This document shows positions 9,250 to 18,285 of a stretch of DNA of 64,000 nt, piece by piece (position 1 is the stretch's first letter; every line of letters begins with the position of its first letter). A program made the position numbers and the translations under genes. This DNA comes from Chitinispirillales bacterium ANBcel5 (GTDB lineage Bacteria; Fibrobacterota; Chitinivibrionia; Chitinivibrionales; Chitinispirillaceae). The notes under the pieces were generated by a model that did no database searches, was not told the DNA's origin, and saw only the letters and a list, made by a program, of their open reading frames with translations. The stretch is from positions 186,001 to 250,000 of the forward strand of contig JARUKZ010000001.1 of NCBI GenBank assembly GCA_029688955.1. The letters run 5' to 3'.

Positions 9250-12174
9250 GTGAAAAGGACACTGTATCTCTTGGTACTAATTCACACTCTCTTTAGGTGT
9301 GCTGCTGTAAATACTTTTGAAAGTGATAATTTAAATAAAAGTGATAAAGTAAAGGAAACGATAATTACAGATAAAGAAGGTAGTCGCCAAAGCAAGAATC
9401 TGAAAACAGACACGCTAGATAAATTTCATAAGAACAAGCTTTTGGATGCAGAAAAAATGGTAATGGAAGCTTGTGCTAATTATTTACATCTTTATCCATC
9501 CAGCCCCAAAAGATCTGAGGTTTTAGAGATAAAAGCAAATATGTTATACAATAGGGGGCGTTTTGGTGAAAGTAGAAAGATATATCAGAAGATAATTTTA
9601 GAGTTTCCGGAGGAAAACGATATTGCCATAAGAATGACTGCTCAATCATATTATGAAGAAGAAAAGTACGATTCAGCACAATTATGGTACGGTAAGTTAA
9701 TTAAGGAAGCAACCGGGAGTGAAACTAAAAGAGATGCACAATTAAGGATGGCACAAACTCTATTCAGAGTTGCTGAGCAGTATGAAAAAGAAGAAAGATA
9801 TAGGGATGCAGCAGTACAATATAAAAGAGCCGCCAGGGAATTTCCGGAAACAGAAATTGCTGATGTCTCTCTTTTTAACACTGCTTTAATGTATGAAAAA
9901 CTCTCGCAACTCTTGCGTGCAATAAAAACTCTCCAAAATCTTATCGTAAACTATGAAAACTCTGCAATGATTCCAGGAGCTAAATTCAGAATCGGTTTGA
10001 ATTTTGAAAAATTAGAGCGGTGGGATGATGCTGCCGAAATATATTTACAATTAGTTTCAAATCATCAGGATTCTGAGCTTGCCGCAAATGCTATGTTGAA
10101 TGCAGCATATTGTTTCGAACAGAGTAACCGGTTGCTGGAAGCGGCAGCAACATTTGAAAGAAAAGCCATTGTCTTTCACTCAAGTGATAATGCCCCCGAT
10201 GTTCTTTTTAGGGCTGCTGATTTATATGGCCAAATAGGAGACTGGGAAAGTGCTTCAAGAGTTTCTGAAAAATTTACAAAACGTTTTGGTAGTGGAGATA
10301 ATCGTTTAGTTCAGGCTCATTGTTTGGTTGGCATATCCCTGAAGAATCAAGGAAAGAAAGAGATGGCAATTCAACAACTTTTGACAGCTGTTGAAAGTTT
10401 ATCAAAGATAGAAAAACCAGATGATAATAGTGTTTATTACGCCGCAAAATCATTATTCACTATTGCTCAAATCTACAAAGAAAATATGTCACAGATAGAA
10501 CTAGTGCTTCCTGAAAGGGAATATAGAGAAAGAATAACTCGAAAATATGATTATCTGCACAAAGCAATAGATTATTATACGGAAGTAATTCAATTGGGAC
10601 TTCTTGAATGGACCACAAAGAGCCTTTACCAGATTGGTGAAACTTACGAGGTGTTTGCGGAAGGTCTTTTCAATCAAGAGCGACCATCAAATGTCGACCT
10701 AAATAAACAAATCGCCCTTGAACTTGGTATAGTAGAAGCAATTGAAAGATATTCTGTAGAACAAGCTCTCTATTATCACCAACAAAATGTAGAACTTGGT
10801 ATAAAGCAGTTTATTGAAGATGAATACATATCGGCGTCTAATAAGAAATTGACTTTACTGCCAATGATTGCAGCTAATCAATATTTATCACTTGCGGATA
10901 TAGCACTAACTATGAAAAGCGCAGAAGGTCTTCAAGGTCCCAGGCTGATTGCAAAAAAACTAGATATACTGCAAAAAGTAACACCACTTCAAAAAAACGC
11001 TATAAACCTTTTCTTAAAAACACTTGAACTTGGAAGCAGATATAAACAGTTTGATAATAGTTATTTTGAAGCTGGAAAAAAGATTTTAGAAACTTCATTA
11101 ACTTTAGGTGACAGTTATTATGAAGTTATTAATATAGCACGCCAGGCCCCTGTGCCCAAAGGTTTAGATGAATATGAACGATTAATTTATAAAACGAGAC
11201 TTCTTTCCCAAACTGAAGATTATAAAGAAGAAGCTGTAGAGTCGTATCTATATGGGTTAAAAATAGCGCAGGCCTACAATTTAGAAGAGAGCGAAACAAC
11301 AATTCCAAAGGAAAGGATTGCGCAATTACAGTTTGAGTGGGCTCGTAGCTATGATTTACTCTATCAAACAATAAAAACGGATCCGCCAATCCCTTCAAAT
11401 ATATCTGTACATGAAAAAGATAACTACAGAGGAAAATTTGAAGAGCTTGGGAAGCAACTAAGAAGAGAGATGATAAAAAATTATGAACGTGTCTTGGAAT
11501 TTGAACAAAAAGGATATACGGCCGGTGAGTATGTCAGGCATGCATATGTTAGACTCTTTCAGAAAAGCAAAGAAATATACGGAATAAAAAAAGATACGAT
11601 AATAGTCAGAACAATGTCTTCGGGAAGACGGTGGCGAGTTAAAAGGGGAATGGCCAAAGAGAATGCTGAGAGGTGGTATGAAAGAAGTTTTGATGATAGC
11701 GGCTGGAAGGAGCCAAAGAGAGTTGAAGTGTTGGACCAGGACCATTCAATGCTTAGAAATGCTTCAGAAACGGCAATGTGGATCGACGAGGAGAACTCTA
11801 CTGAAAAAAAGAACAGAGATGTCTATTTTAGAAGAGAAGTGATCATAGAGGTAATACCCTTTAATGCAGAAATATTTTTAAGAGCAGACGGGGACATAAG
11901 TCTGTTTGTAAATGGTACAAAAGTGTCTTTGGAAGAGGCCCAGCCCGGCACATATAGGGCAGATCTGTTAGGAAAAGTACAAAGAGGCAATAATCTGATA
12001 GCTGTATCAGTCTCTCCCCAAAAAGATGCCAAACATGGGTTGTTACCCCTTTTGAGGATTAAGTCATCTTCTTATCATTTTATTCCCCAACCACCTAACG
12101 AAAACCCTTTACCAAAATATAGTGTTCGTCCGGAAAATTATATCTTTCCCGAAATAAAAAGTAAACTGGAGTAA
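9250..12174 (+). CDS. Giant TPR lipoprotein with a C-terminal beta-sandwich domain
   Basis: 974 residues from a GTG at 9250 with GAGGAG upstream. The N-terminus ends in a lipobox (LFRC, Cys 17), so it is probably lipid-anchored. Residues ~60-400 contain TPR units (RFGESRKIYQKIILEFPEEN, RYRDAAVQYKRAAREFPETE, WDDAAEIYLQLVSNHQDSEL), followed by a long alpha-helical region. The last ~170 residues form a galactose-binding-like sandwich (ERWYERSFDDSGWKEPKRVE, AEIFLRADGDISLFVNGTKV, GNNLIAVSVS). It may link the outer membrane or a glycan to the periplasmic scaffold. Four bases separate it from the previous gene; they are surely co-translated. Confidence 0.8.
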   Translation: MKRTLYLLVLIHTLFRCAAVNTFESDNLNKSDKVKETIITDKEGSRQSKNLKTDTLDKFHKNKLLDAEKMVMEACANYLHLYPSSPKRSEVLEIKANMLYNRGRFGESRKIYQKIILEFPEENDIAIRMTAQSYYEEEKYDSAQLWYGKLIKEATGSETKRDAQLRMAQTLFRVAEQYEKEERYRDAAVQYKRAAREFPETEIADVSLFNTALMYEKLSQLLRAIKTLQNLIVNYENSAMIPGAKFRIGLNFEKLERWDDAAEIYLQLVSNHQDSELAANAMLNAAYCFEQSNRLLEAAATFERKAIVFHSSDNAPDVLFRAADLYGQIGDWESASRVSEKFTKRFGSGDNRLVQAHCLVGISLKNQGKKEMAIQQLLTAVESLSKIEKPDDNSVYYAAKSLFTIAQIYKENMSQIELVLPEREYRERITRKYDYLHKAIDYYTEVIQLGLLEWTTKSLYQIGETYEVFAEGLFNQERPSNVDLNKQIALELGIVEAIERYSVEQALYYHQQNVELGIKQFIEDEYISASNKKLTLLPMIAANQYLSLADIALTMKSAEGLQGPRLIAKKLDILQKVTPLQKNAINLFLKTLELGSRYKQFDNSYFEAGKKILETSLTLGDSYYEVINIARQAPVPKGLDEYERLIYKTRLLSQTEDYKEEAVESYLYGLKIAQAYNLEESETTIPKERIAQLQFEWARSYDLLYQTIKTDPPIPSNISVHEKDNYRGKFEELGKQLRREMIKNYERVLEFEQKGYTAGEYVRHAYVRLFQKSKEIYGIKKDTIIVRTMSSGRRWRVKRGMAKENAERWYERSFDDSGWKEPKRVEVLDQDHSMLRNASETAMWIDEENSTEKKNRDVYFRREVIIEVIPFNAEIFLRADGDISLFVNGTKVSLEEAQPGTYRADLLGKVQRGNNLIAVSVSPQKDAKHGLLPLLRIKSSSYHFIPQPPNENPLPKYSVRPENYIFPEIKSKLE

Positions 12175-12178
12175 TAAA

Positions 12179-12490
12179 GTGAATGTCTTTAGAAGCGTAA
12201 GACTGTTGTTAGTAGCTATGCTTTTTCTGTATTCCTATCCTGCATGGTCAAACGAAGAAGAGGGGTTCAGTTATAAAATAGAAAAACCCGGGACAATAAC
12301 TTTTACCGTAGGTGCACAAATTTCTGCCGATGTACATAAACCACAAGTAATAATTTTTCTCCCTAAGGAGGAAATTTATTATAGAGATATAAAGATGACT
12401 CATTCATTTACAGAACAAATATCAAAACCCTTATCTTTAAAAAGGATACGGAAAAATGAGATTCGATTTGACGGGGAATCATTTGAATGA
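12179..12490 (+). CDS. Small secreted protein, C-terminus possibly frameshifted
   Basis: 103 residues from a GTG at 12179 (GGAG seven bases upstream) with a signal peptide (LLLVAMLFLYSYPAWS). The mature part is strand-rich. It stops at 12490, but the +1 frame stays open from about 12456 to a TGA at 12560 and encodes a plausible continuation (GNHLNDTLIVRGRNQDVVTL). Both frames share an 'RFD' stretch near 12465. The extended form would end five bases before the next start, matching the tight spacing elsewhere in the operon. So either the gene is 103 residues or a one-base indel hides ~30 more. No family recognised; its slot corresponds to GltF in the myxobacterial arrangement (inference). Confidence 0.6.
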   Translation: MNVFRSVRLLLVAMLFLYSYPAWSNEEEGFSYKIEKPGTITFTVGAQISADVHKPQVIIFLPKEEIYYRDIKMTHSFTEQISKPLSLKRIRKNEIRFDGESFE

Positions 12491-12564
12491 TACACTGATA
12501 GTGAGAGGCAGAAATCAAGATGTTGTAACTCTTTGTATGAGATTTTATTACCTGGAGTGAATAA

Positions 12565-13197
12565 ATGGAAGTATTAGCTAAATTTTTCCAACAAGGTGGG
12601 TACTGGATGTATCCAATTGTTGCAGTATCTGCAATTTCATTAGCAATAGTCATAGATAGGGTATATTATCTATATGTTCATTGCAAGATAGATTCAAGGG
12701 CTCTTTTATTTCAGATTACCCGACTTGTTCGTAATGGAGAGGCGGAACGGGCTTCAAAGCTATGCAGTAAACTCAAAAAACCTTTGGCTATTATACTTGA
12801 AAGTGCTATTTGGCATTATGTTCAAAATGAGCCGGATCAGGAGATCCAAAATTCTATGGATGAAATAGCGCTGAGGGAGTTACCAAAAATTCAAAAAAGA
12901 ACACATTATTTGTCGCTTTCGGCAAATGTTTCTACTTTGCTTGGGCTGTTAGGTACCATTTTTGGTTTACAGCAAGCTTTTGGTGCTCTGGCTGCAGCTG
13001 ATCCTGCTCAAAAAGCAACTGTTCTTGCACAAGGAATTGCTATAGCTATGAATACTACAGCAATGGGTTTGATAGTAGCAATACCTTGTATGGTAATGCA
13101 CTCAATTCTTGGTGCAAAAGCTAATGCTATTATTGAAGAAATCGATGAATGTACGGTCAAACTACTAAATTTGTTAAATGCCCAGGGAAGAAGTTAG
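12565..13197 (+). CDS. MotA/TolQ/ExbB proton channel subunit
   Basis: 210 residues with GGAG upstream. One N-terminal membrane helix (YPIVAVSAISLAIVIDRVYY), a cytoplasmic loop, then two helices with the family signature SLSANVSTLLGLLGTIFGLQ and MNTTAMGLIVAIPCMVMHS. With TolR/ExbD-type partners it forms an inner-membrane channel that turns proton flow into motion or force. It heads a TolQ-TolR-TolR trio like AglR-AglQ-AglS of Myxococcus. A close paralogue lies at 62705-63334, also followed by two TolR genes. Confidence 0.92.
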   Translation: MEVLAKFFQQGGYWMYPIVAVSAISLAIVIDRVYYLYVHCKIDSRALLFQITRLVRNGEAERASKLCSKLKKPLAIILESAIWHYVQNEPDQEIQNSMDEIALRELPKIQKRTHYLSLSANVSTLLGLLGTIFGLQQAFGALAAADPAQKATVLAQGIAIAMNTTAMGLIVAIPCMVMHSILGAKANAIIEEIDECTVKLLNLLNAQGRS

Positions 13198-13207
13198 TGT
13201 TTAGAAC

Positions 13208-13705
13208 ATGATGAACTTACCCAGTGAAAAAAAAAGGTCTCTGATAAAACGTTTAAAAATGGGCGGAAAAGAGGTAGATCTTTTTGATTTGGATGTTACG
13301 CCTGTTATGAATCTATTTATGGTACTTATCCCTTTTTTGGTATCGATGGCAGTATTTACACATATAGCAGTGATTGATTTTAGACTGCCATCCTCAGATG
13401 TTCAGGATTCACAAGTAGTGGCTGATAAAAGAAATGATCTGGACCTCTCAGTAGTTGTTTCTTCAAAAGGATTTAGAGTAGTTGGTACGGGGAAAAAACT
13501 GAATCTTGTACCGATTGAGCATGGTCAGTACAATTTTGATACATTAAAAGAATTGTTAAGAGTAGTAAAACTCGAATACCCTTCCCAGGAAAGCATAATA
13601 CTGGTTTTTGAGGGAGGGGTTCTTTATGAGAATATTGTAAGATTTATGGATATATGCCGGGAACTGCAGTTTGAAGATATTGGTTTATCCGGAGATATCG
13701 GATGA
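13208..13705 (+). CDS. ExbD/TolR family motor subunit 1
   Basis: 165 residues: short cytoplasmic N-terminus, one membrane helix (MNLFMVLIPFLVSMAVFTHI), then a periplasmic domain. The Asp of DVTPVMN at the start of the helix is the expected proton-carrying residue. Its stop overlaps the next start by four bases (ATGA), so translation is coupled. Closely resembles the product at 63334-63828, which shares the DVTPVMN and IPFLVSMAVF motifs. Confidence 0.9.
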   Translation: MMNLPSEKKRSLIKRLKMGGKEVDLFDLDVTPVMNLFMVLIPFLVSMAVFTHIAVIDFRLPSSDVQDSQVVADKRNDLDLSVVVSSKGFRVVGTGKKLNLVPIEHGQYNFDTLKELLRVVKLEYPSQESIILVFEGGVLYENIVRFMDICRELQFEDIGLSGDIG

Positions 13706-14190
13706 TAAATCACAAAAAAAAAGGCAGCTTTTACACAAGCAAAGGATGTAAGCCCCAGCTAACTTCTCTTATCGATGTTATGGTTATATTGCTTATATAT
13801 CTGCTTCAGTCATTTTCTGCTGAAGGTGAAATAATGACTGTTGGACCTGATCTTATACTGCCAGAATCAAGTTCTGAATTAACTCCTGAAGCAATGACGA
13901 CCGTTATAGTGAATAATAGTTTCATTATGGCTGAAAACAGGAAGCTAACTACAGTTGACAAAGTGCTTGACTCTGAGGATCTAATAATACCTGAACTTAG
14001 TGAATGGTTGCGTCAGCGCAGAGAGATTTCAGAAAAACTGGGTAGGGTTACAGGCAGGGAATTTAAAGGTGAAATAACTATTCAGGGTGATAAAAGAATT
14101 CCGTTTGATTTGCTTAAACGGATTTTATACACATGTGGATATCAGAATTATAATCAATTCTCACTTGCAGTACGTAAGAGAGAAGAATAA
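13702..14190 (+). CDS. ExbD/TolR family motor subunit 2
   Basis: 162 residues with a single membrane helix (LIDVMVILLIYLLQSFSAEG) containing the conserved Asp, then a periplasmic region. The KPQLTSLIDVMVILL motif is shared almost exactly with the partial protein at the right window edge (63853-64000). Two different TolR-like subunits per TolQ-like subunit is the arrangement of AglRQS-type motors, rather than the single TolR of Tol-Pal. Confidence 0.9.
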   Translation: MINHKKKGSFYTSKGCKPQLTSLIDVMVILLIYLLQSFSAEGEIMTVGPDLILPESSSELTPEAMTTVIVNNSFIMAENRKLTTVDKVLDSEDLIIPELSEWLRQRREISEKLGRVTGREFKGEITIQGDKRIPFDLLKRILYTCGYQNYNQFSLAVRKREE

Positions 14191-14199
14191 AAACCTACA

Positions 14200-15210
14200 A
14201 TGGGTAAGATAATTGTATCAGGTTCTACTGGATGTAATATAAATAAAACGGTGCTAAAACAGGTAAAGGGATCTTTTTACCGACCCCAAAATAAAGCTTT
14301 TTTGGCTTTAATCTTAGCATCTGTTATACTACATTTTCTTATCCTTTATTATTCAAATAAAAACTTAGTACATTATGTTGAAGATGTTGAAATCGATACT
14401 GTTCCTGAAAGGTTTGCCAGATTAATTATAGAAAAACCAATACCGCAGGATCAAAGTGTAAAAGAGTTTATAAAAAAATCAAAAGTTACACATAGTGATA
14501 TAGAGACTGAAATAGAAAGTAAAATGGCAAAAACTAATGTGGAAAAAAAAGCTACTGAAACCATAACTAAGGTAGAAGAACGGGTGAGAAATGTAGGGTT
14601 ACTTGGAATGTTAACCGGAACTGGAAAGTCTGCAAATGAAACATCTGTACCAGATGTACTTGGAGCAATAGATAGGAAAAACAGATCGAATGATCTGGAA
14701 GAGGCACTTAAAAACATTCAGGGGCTTAGGCGGGTGCAAAAAGGTGATGCTTTAGAGCAAAAGCTTGTGAGAAGAGGTGTTGAAGCTTCTATGCAGCGGG
14801 AAAATATTGATGATCTGATTGCTGAAATCGGTTCTGCTAATGTAACTACGTTGAGTCGAAAGGGTGATCTATTTATTGAGCGACCGGAAGCTATAGAGGG
14901 TGCGGGTTTAACTAATGTAAAAAGGGGACAATCTGCAATTAATTCAGTGGTCGCTTCCCATCGATCTACTATTAGATTGGTCTATCAGAGATATTTAAGG
15001 CGTGATCCGAATCTGAGTGGTAAAATTACTGTAAAGTTTACAATCAAAGCATCAGGAAGAGTTGTTGATGTGGTTGTGATTGAAAATTCAACAGGAAGTG
15101 AAAGTTTTAAAGAAGAAGTTATTAGAAGAATACAACTTTGGCAATTTGAGAAAATTCCTGAAGGAGATGTTACTGTCACGTATCCTTTCATTTTCTCTGC
15201 TGGGGGGTAG
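14200..15210 (+). CDS. AgmX/PglI-type TonB-like energy transducer
   Basis: 336 residues: a cytoplasmic N-terminus of ~45 residues, one membrane helix (FLALILASVILHFLILYYSN), a charged periplasmic linker, and a C-terminal domain (~245-336) with the pattern STIRLVYQRYLRRDPNLSGK, KFTIKASGRVVDVVVIENST, RRIQLWQFEKIPEGDVTVTY. That pattern matches the AgmX/PglI C-terminal fold, related to TonB. Such proteins carry motor energy across the periplasm to outer-membrane partners, here presumably the TPR proteins and barrels encoded just upstream. It parallels GltG/GltJ in Myxococcus but lacks their N-terminal FHA/GYF-type modules. Confidence 0.82.
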   Translation: MGKIIVSGSTGCNINKTVLKQVKGSFYRPQNKAFLALILASVILHFLILYYSNKNLVHYVEDVEIDTVPERFARLIIEKPIPQDQSVKEFIKKSKVTHSDIETEIESKMAKTNVEKKATETITKVEERVRNVGLLGMLTGTGKSANETSVPDVLGAIDRKNRSNDLEEALKNIQGLRRVQKGDALEQKLVRRGVEASMQRENIDDLIAEIGSANVTTLSRKGDLFIERPEAIEGAGLTNVKRGQSAINSVVASHRSTIRLVYQRYLRRDPNLSGKITVKFTIKASGRVVDVVVIENSTGSESFKEEVIRRIQLWQFEKIPEGDVTVTYPFIFSAGG

Positions 15211-15219
15211 AGGTGTATT

Positions 15220-16116
15220 ATGAGTAGAAATAAAGCCAGATTATTGGGTTTTGTATTATTTATTATTGTTTTTAGCACCGAGTCTTCAATTTTGCAGCCC
15301 GGTGATGTGGTAGACATTCAGATAATTTCTCATCCGGAAATGTCAGGAAGGTTTACTGTCAGAGCCAATGGTACTATTAACTATCCTCTTTTCAGTGATG
15401 AAATAGTAGAAAACAGAACCACTGCAGAGTTGATGAATGATCTTGTATTCAGGCTGGCAAGGCATATTGAGAACCCTTTGGTTATGGTATCAAAAGTAGA
15501 AAACCCCGAAATTTTAGTCACAGTTCTTGGTCAGGTAAAAAAACCAGGACCAGTTGTGCTCTATGAAAATGCATCAGTGCAGGAGGCAATAGTAAAAGCA
15601 GGAGGTATCTTATCTGATGCTAATTTAGAAAAAATAAAAATACATAGAAACGGTAAACGCATACAGGCGATAGAAGTTAATCTGAAAGATTTTTTCAGCA
15701 GTGGGGATATAAATTTGCTTCCGGATTTAAAAGCTGATGATGTGGTAGTTGTACTTGGTCATAAAAAAAACAGAATGGTTAAGGTATTGGGTGCGGTAAA
15801 AAGACCGGGATTATATGAAATTGAAGAACAGGCTAATATCTTCGAAATGATATATATGGCAGGTGGGCCTAACGATAGAGCTGATTTGAGAAGGGTACGA
15901 AAAATAACCAAAGAAGACGACAAAACATCTGAAGAAATAATTGACATTCAGGCTTTATTGGACCAGGGGGATATGGATAGTATGCCCACAGTGGAAAGAG
16001 GAGATGTAATCCTGGTTTATTCCAGGTGGTTTGACTGGAAAACTATGATGAGTTTTTTAAACAATACCTTACTACTGTTAATAACCGTTCAAACCTTCGC
16101 AGGATGGTTTAAATAA
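15220..16116 (+). CDS. Polysaccharide export protein (Wza-like, SLBB domains)
   Basis: 298 residues with a signal peptide, then a poly-export domain (residues ~25-100, LQPGDVVDIQIISHPEMSGR) and two SLBB domains (~105-185 with VLGQVKKPGPVVLYENASVQ; ~185-260 with VLGAVKRPGLYEIEEQANIF). A C-terminal helix (MMSFLNNTLLLLITVQTFAG) could insert in a membrane. Wza-type proteins form the envelope conduit for capsule or exopolysaccharide. There is no lipobox Cys, unlike classical Wza. It is adjacent to its expected partner, the Wzc-like protein. Confidence 0.88.
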   Translation: MSRNKARLLGFVLFIIVFSTESSILQPGDVVDIQIISHPEMSGRFTVRANGTINYPLFSDEIVENRTTAELMNDLVFRLARHIENPLVMVSKVENPEILVTVLGQVKKPGPVVLYENASVQEAIVKAGGILSDANLEKIKIHRNGKRIQAIEVNLKDFFSSGDINLLPDLKADDVVVVLGHKKNRMVKVLGAVKRPGLYEIEEQANIFEMIYMAGGPNDRADLRRVRKITKEDDKTSEEIIDIQALLDQGDMDSMPTVERGDVILVYSRWFDWKTMMSFLNNTLLLLITVQTFAGWFK

Positions 16117-16119
16117 AAA

Positions 16120-18252
16120 ATGGAAGAGGTACGCAATGATTGGGTAATGGCACAACCTGCAATTAAGGACTATATTGCCGTTATAGTAAACCATAAATGT
16201 ATAATCCTGTTGGCATTATGTACAGTAGTATTGTCAACGATGTACTATGTAAGACAAATTGAAGATGAGTTTGAATCATATTCCAAAATTGTGATCGAAG
16301 AACAAAGTGCTCTTCTGAACCCTGTGTTAAGATCGAACTACAGGCCTCTTAGTTTCTATGAGGGAATACTAAATAGCCGATCCTTTCTTGGAGGGCTAGT
16401 AGATAGTATTGGGATGAAAACATTTAATAGTACATACCCTGACTTATCCCCAGAAGGTGCCAGGGAATATATACGTTCAAATATGGGCCTGCGAAAAACT
16501 CCTTACACCTCTTTTATTCGCCTCAACGCAAGAGCCGGGGCAGATGAGTTGGCATTTTTGATGGCTGATAAAGGTACAAAGTTACTTATGCTAAGGTGTC
16601 ATGAAATGGCAAGTGAAGAGTCAAGACGTACTGTAATTGAAATAGAAAAACAATTGGCAATAGTTAAGGAGAATTTAAAACTTTCCGAAAAGGACTATCA
16701 AAATTTTATAGAAACTGTTGGTAATCTTAAGGGAGGGACAACTCCTGAACTTACAACACTGCAGGACGCGTATACCAATAATCTGGCACAAATAGGAATA
16801 ATGCAAGCCGATTTTGAAGCCGAAAGGGAACAGTTAAAAAATATTGAAAAAAGGATTGCCCCAGACTCAAGAGAGTTATCCCCTGAGTTTTATAAACTAA
16901 GGGAGAAGTTAAAAGATCTGGAAACTGAAAAGATGAGACTTGAAAACCTTGGAATCAGGTTTTCAGGTTTATCAAAAATTGATAGAGAGATCCGTGAAAT
17001 CGAACAACAGTTGCTTCAATACCAAAAAAAAACTGTTGCACCGGTAGATCCAATGAGCTTACATCAGTGGCAAGAGCTTAGAAAATCGGTGATTGAAAAA
17101 GAGGGTGAACTGGAGTTGTTTAGAAGAAGACTTGATTCTTATGAGAATGCTATAGCAAATTATAAAAACAATAATCCAAACATTCACTATCAAACTCTTG
17201 AGTTGATGAGAATTAAAAGAGCAAAAGAAGTGTATGAAAATATCTATTCTATACTTCTTGAAAAGGTGGAGGAAGCAAGGATTAGAAGCAGGTCTATAGA
17301 GACGGGTATTAAAATTGTAGATGAGGCCACTTTCCCTTTGGAGCCAATTTCTAAAAATGAAACAATTTTTTATGCATTAAGTGTAATTATCGGGTTAACC
17401 CTGGGTGTTTCAATAGCATTTTTGCTTGAATACAACGATACCTCTGTAAAAACTACAGAAGATGTGGAAAAATACTTGGGTTTATCTGTTTTGGGCTCAA
17501 TACCTCATATTCATCTTAAAAGGAAAGTAAAAGATAATTCAAGTAGGAAAGGCAAAGTAGCACAGTATACTAAAAACATTTATGATATCTCTAAAGAAGA
17601 TTCTGTCATTTTGGAAGCGTACAGATCTTTGAGAACCAATATATCATTTGTTAGCCCTGATTACCCTTTTAAAACCATTGTGCTTACCTCTGCCAGTCCG
17701 GGTGAGGGGAAAAGTTTAACCGCTTCCAATCTTTCAATGGCTTATGCTAAAATGGGGAAAAGAACACTTTTAGTTGATACTGATTTAAGACGGCCGGTTC
17801 AACACAAAATCTTTAATCTAAAGAGAGAAAATGGTTTAACAAGTTTGTTTTTGGAGAACACAAACTATGAAAAGGTTATTAAAAAAACAGATCTGGACAA
17901 TCTTAGTATCATTACAGCCGGAGTTTTTACTCCAAATCCTTCAGAGTTGATTGGATCACAAAAGATGACTCAGTTGATTGAAACCTTCAAGGAAAATTTT
18001 GATATAGTTTTGTTTGATACTCCACCTGTTATAGCTGTAACTGACCCTGCGTTACTTGGAACTAAAGTGGATGGTGTATTACTGGTTATTAAATCACAAT
18101 GTACAGATCGGCAATTAGTAGGGAGGGCAGTAAAAAGCTTCAGCAATATTGGAGTTGACGTAAATGGGGCAGTTCTCAATAATATAAATATTTCACGGCA
18201 TTGCAATAGTTACGGTTATTACAAGTACTATAAAAGTGATATGAGCGGCTAA
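16120..18252 (+). CDS. Wzc-like polysaccharide co-polymerase / tyrosine autokinase
   Basis: 710 residues. Wzz-type chain-length domain with a membrane helix near residue 28 (IILLALCTVVLSTMYYV), a long periplasmic coiled coil (~170-390) and a second helix (~415, ETIFYALSVIIGLTLGVSIA). A cytoplasmic BY-kinase domain follows, with Walker A SASPGEGKSLTASNL, Walker A' TLLVDTDLRRP and Walker B IVLFDTPPV. The C-terminus has a tyrosine cluster (YGYYKYYK), the usual autophosphorylation tail. It controls chain length and export with the Wza-like protein encoded four bases upstream. An alternative start is the ATG at 16147. Confidence 0.92.
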   Translation: MEEVRNDWVMAQPAIKDYIAVIVNHKCIILLALCTVVLSTMYYVRQIEDEFESYSKIVIEEQSALLNPVLRSNYRPLSFYEGILNSRSFLGGLVDSIGMKTFNSTYPDLSPEGAREYIRSNMGLRKTPYTSFIRLNARAGADELAFLMADKGTKLLMLRCHEMASEESRRTVIEIEKQLAIVKENLKLSEKDYQNFIETVGNLKGGTTPELTTLQDAYTNNLAQIGIMQADFEAEREQLKNIEKRIAPDSRELSPEFYKLREKLKDLETEKMRLENLGIRFSGLSKIDREIREIEQQLLQYQKKTVAPVDPMSLHQWQELRKSVIEKEGELELFRRRLDSYENAIANYKNNNPNIHYQTLELMRIKRAKEVYENIYSILLEKVEEARIRSRSIETGIKIVDEATFPLEPISKNETIFYALSVIIGLTLGVSIAFLLEYNDTSVKTTEDVEKYLGLSVLGSIPHIHLKRKVKDNSSRKGKVAQYTKNIYDISKEDSVILEAYRSLRTNISFVSPDYPFKTIVLTSASPGEGKSLTASNLSMAYAKMGKRTLLVDTDLRRPVQHKIFNLKRENGLTSLFLENTNYEKVIKKTDLDNLSIITAGVFTPNPSELIGSQKMTQLIETFKENFDIVLFDTPPVIAVTDPALLGTKVDGVLLVIKSQCTDRQLVGRAVKSFSNIGVDVNGAVLNNINISRHCNSYGYYKYYKSDMSG

Positions 18253-18285
18253 CTAAAAATTTACACCAATTTTAGAGCTAATCTT

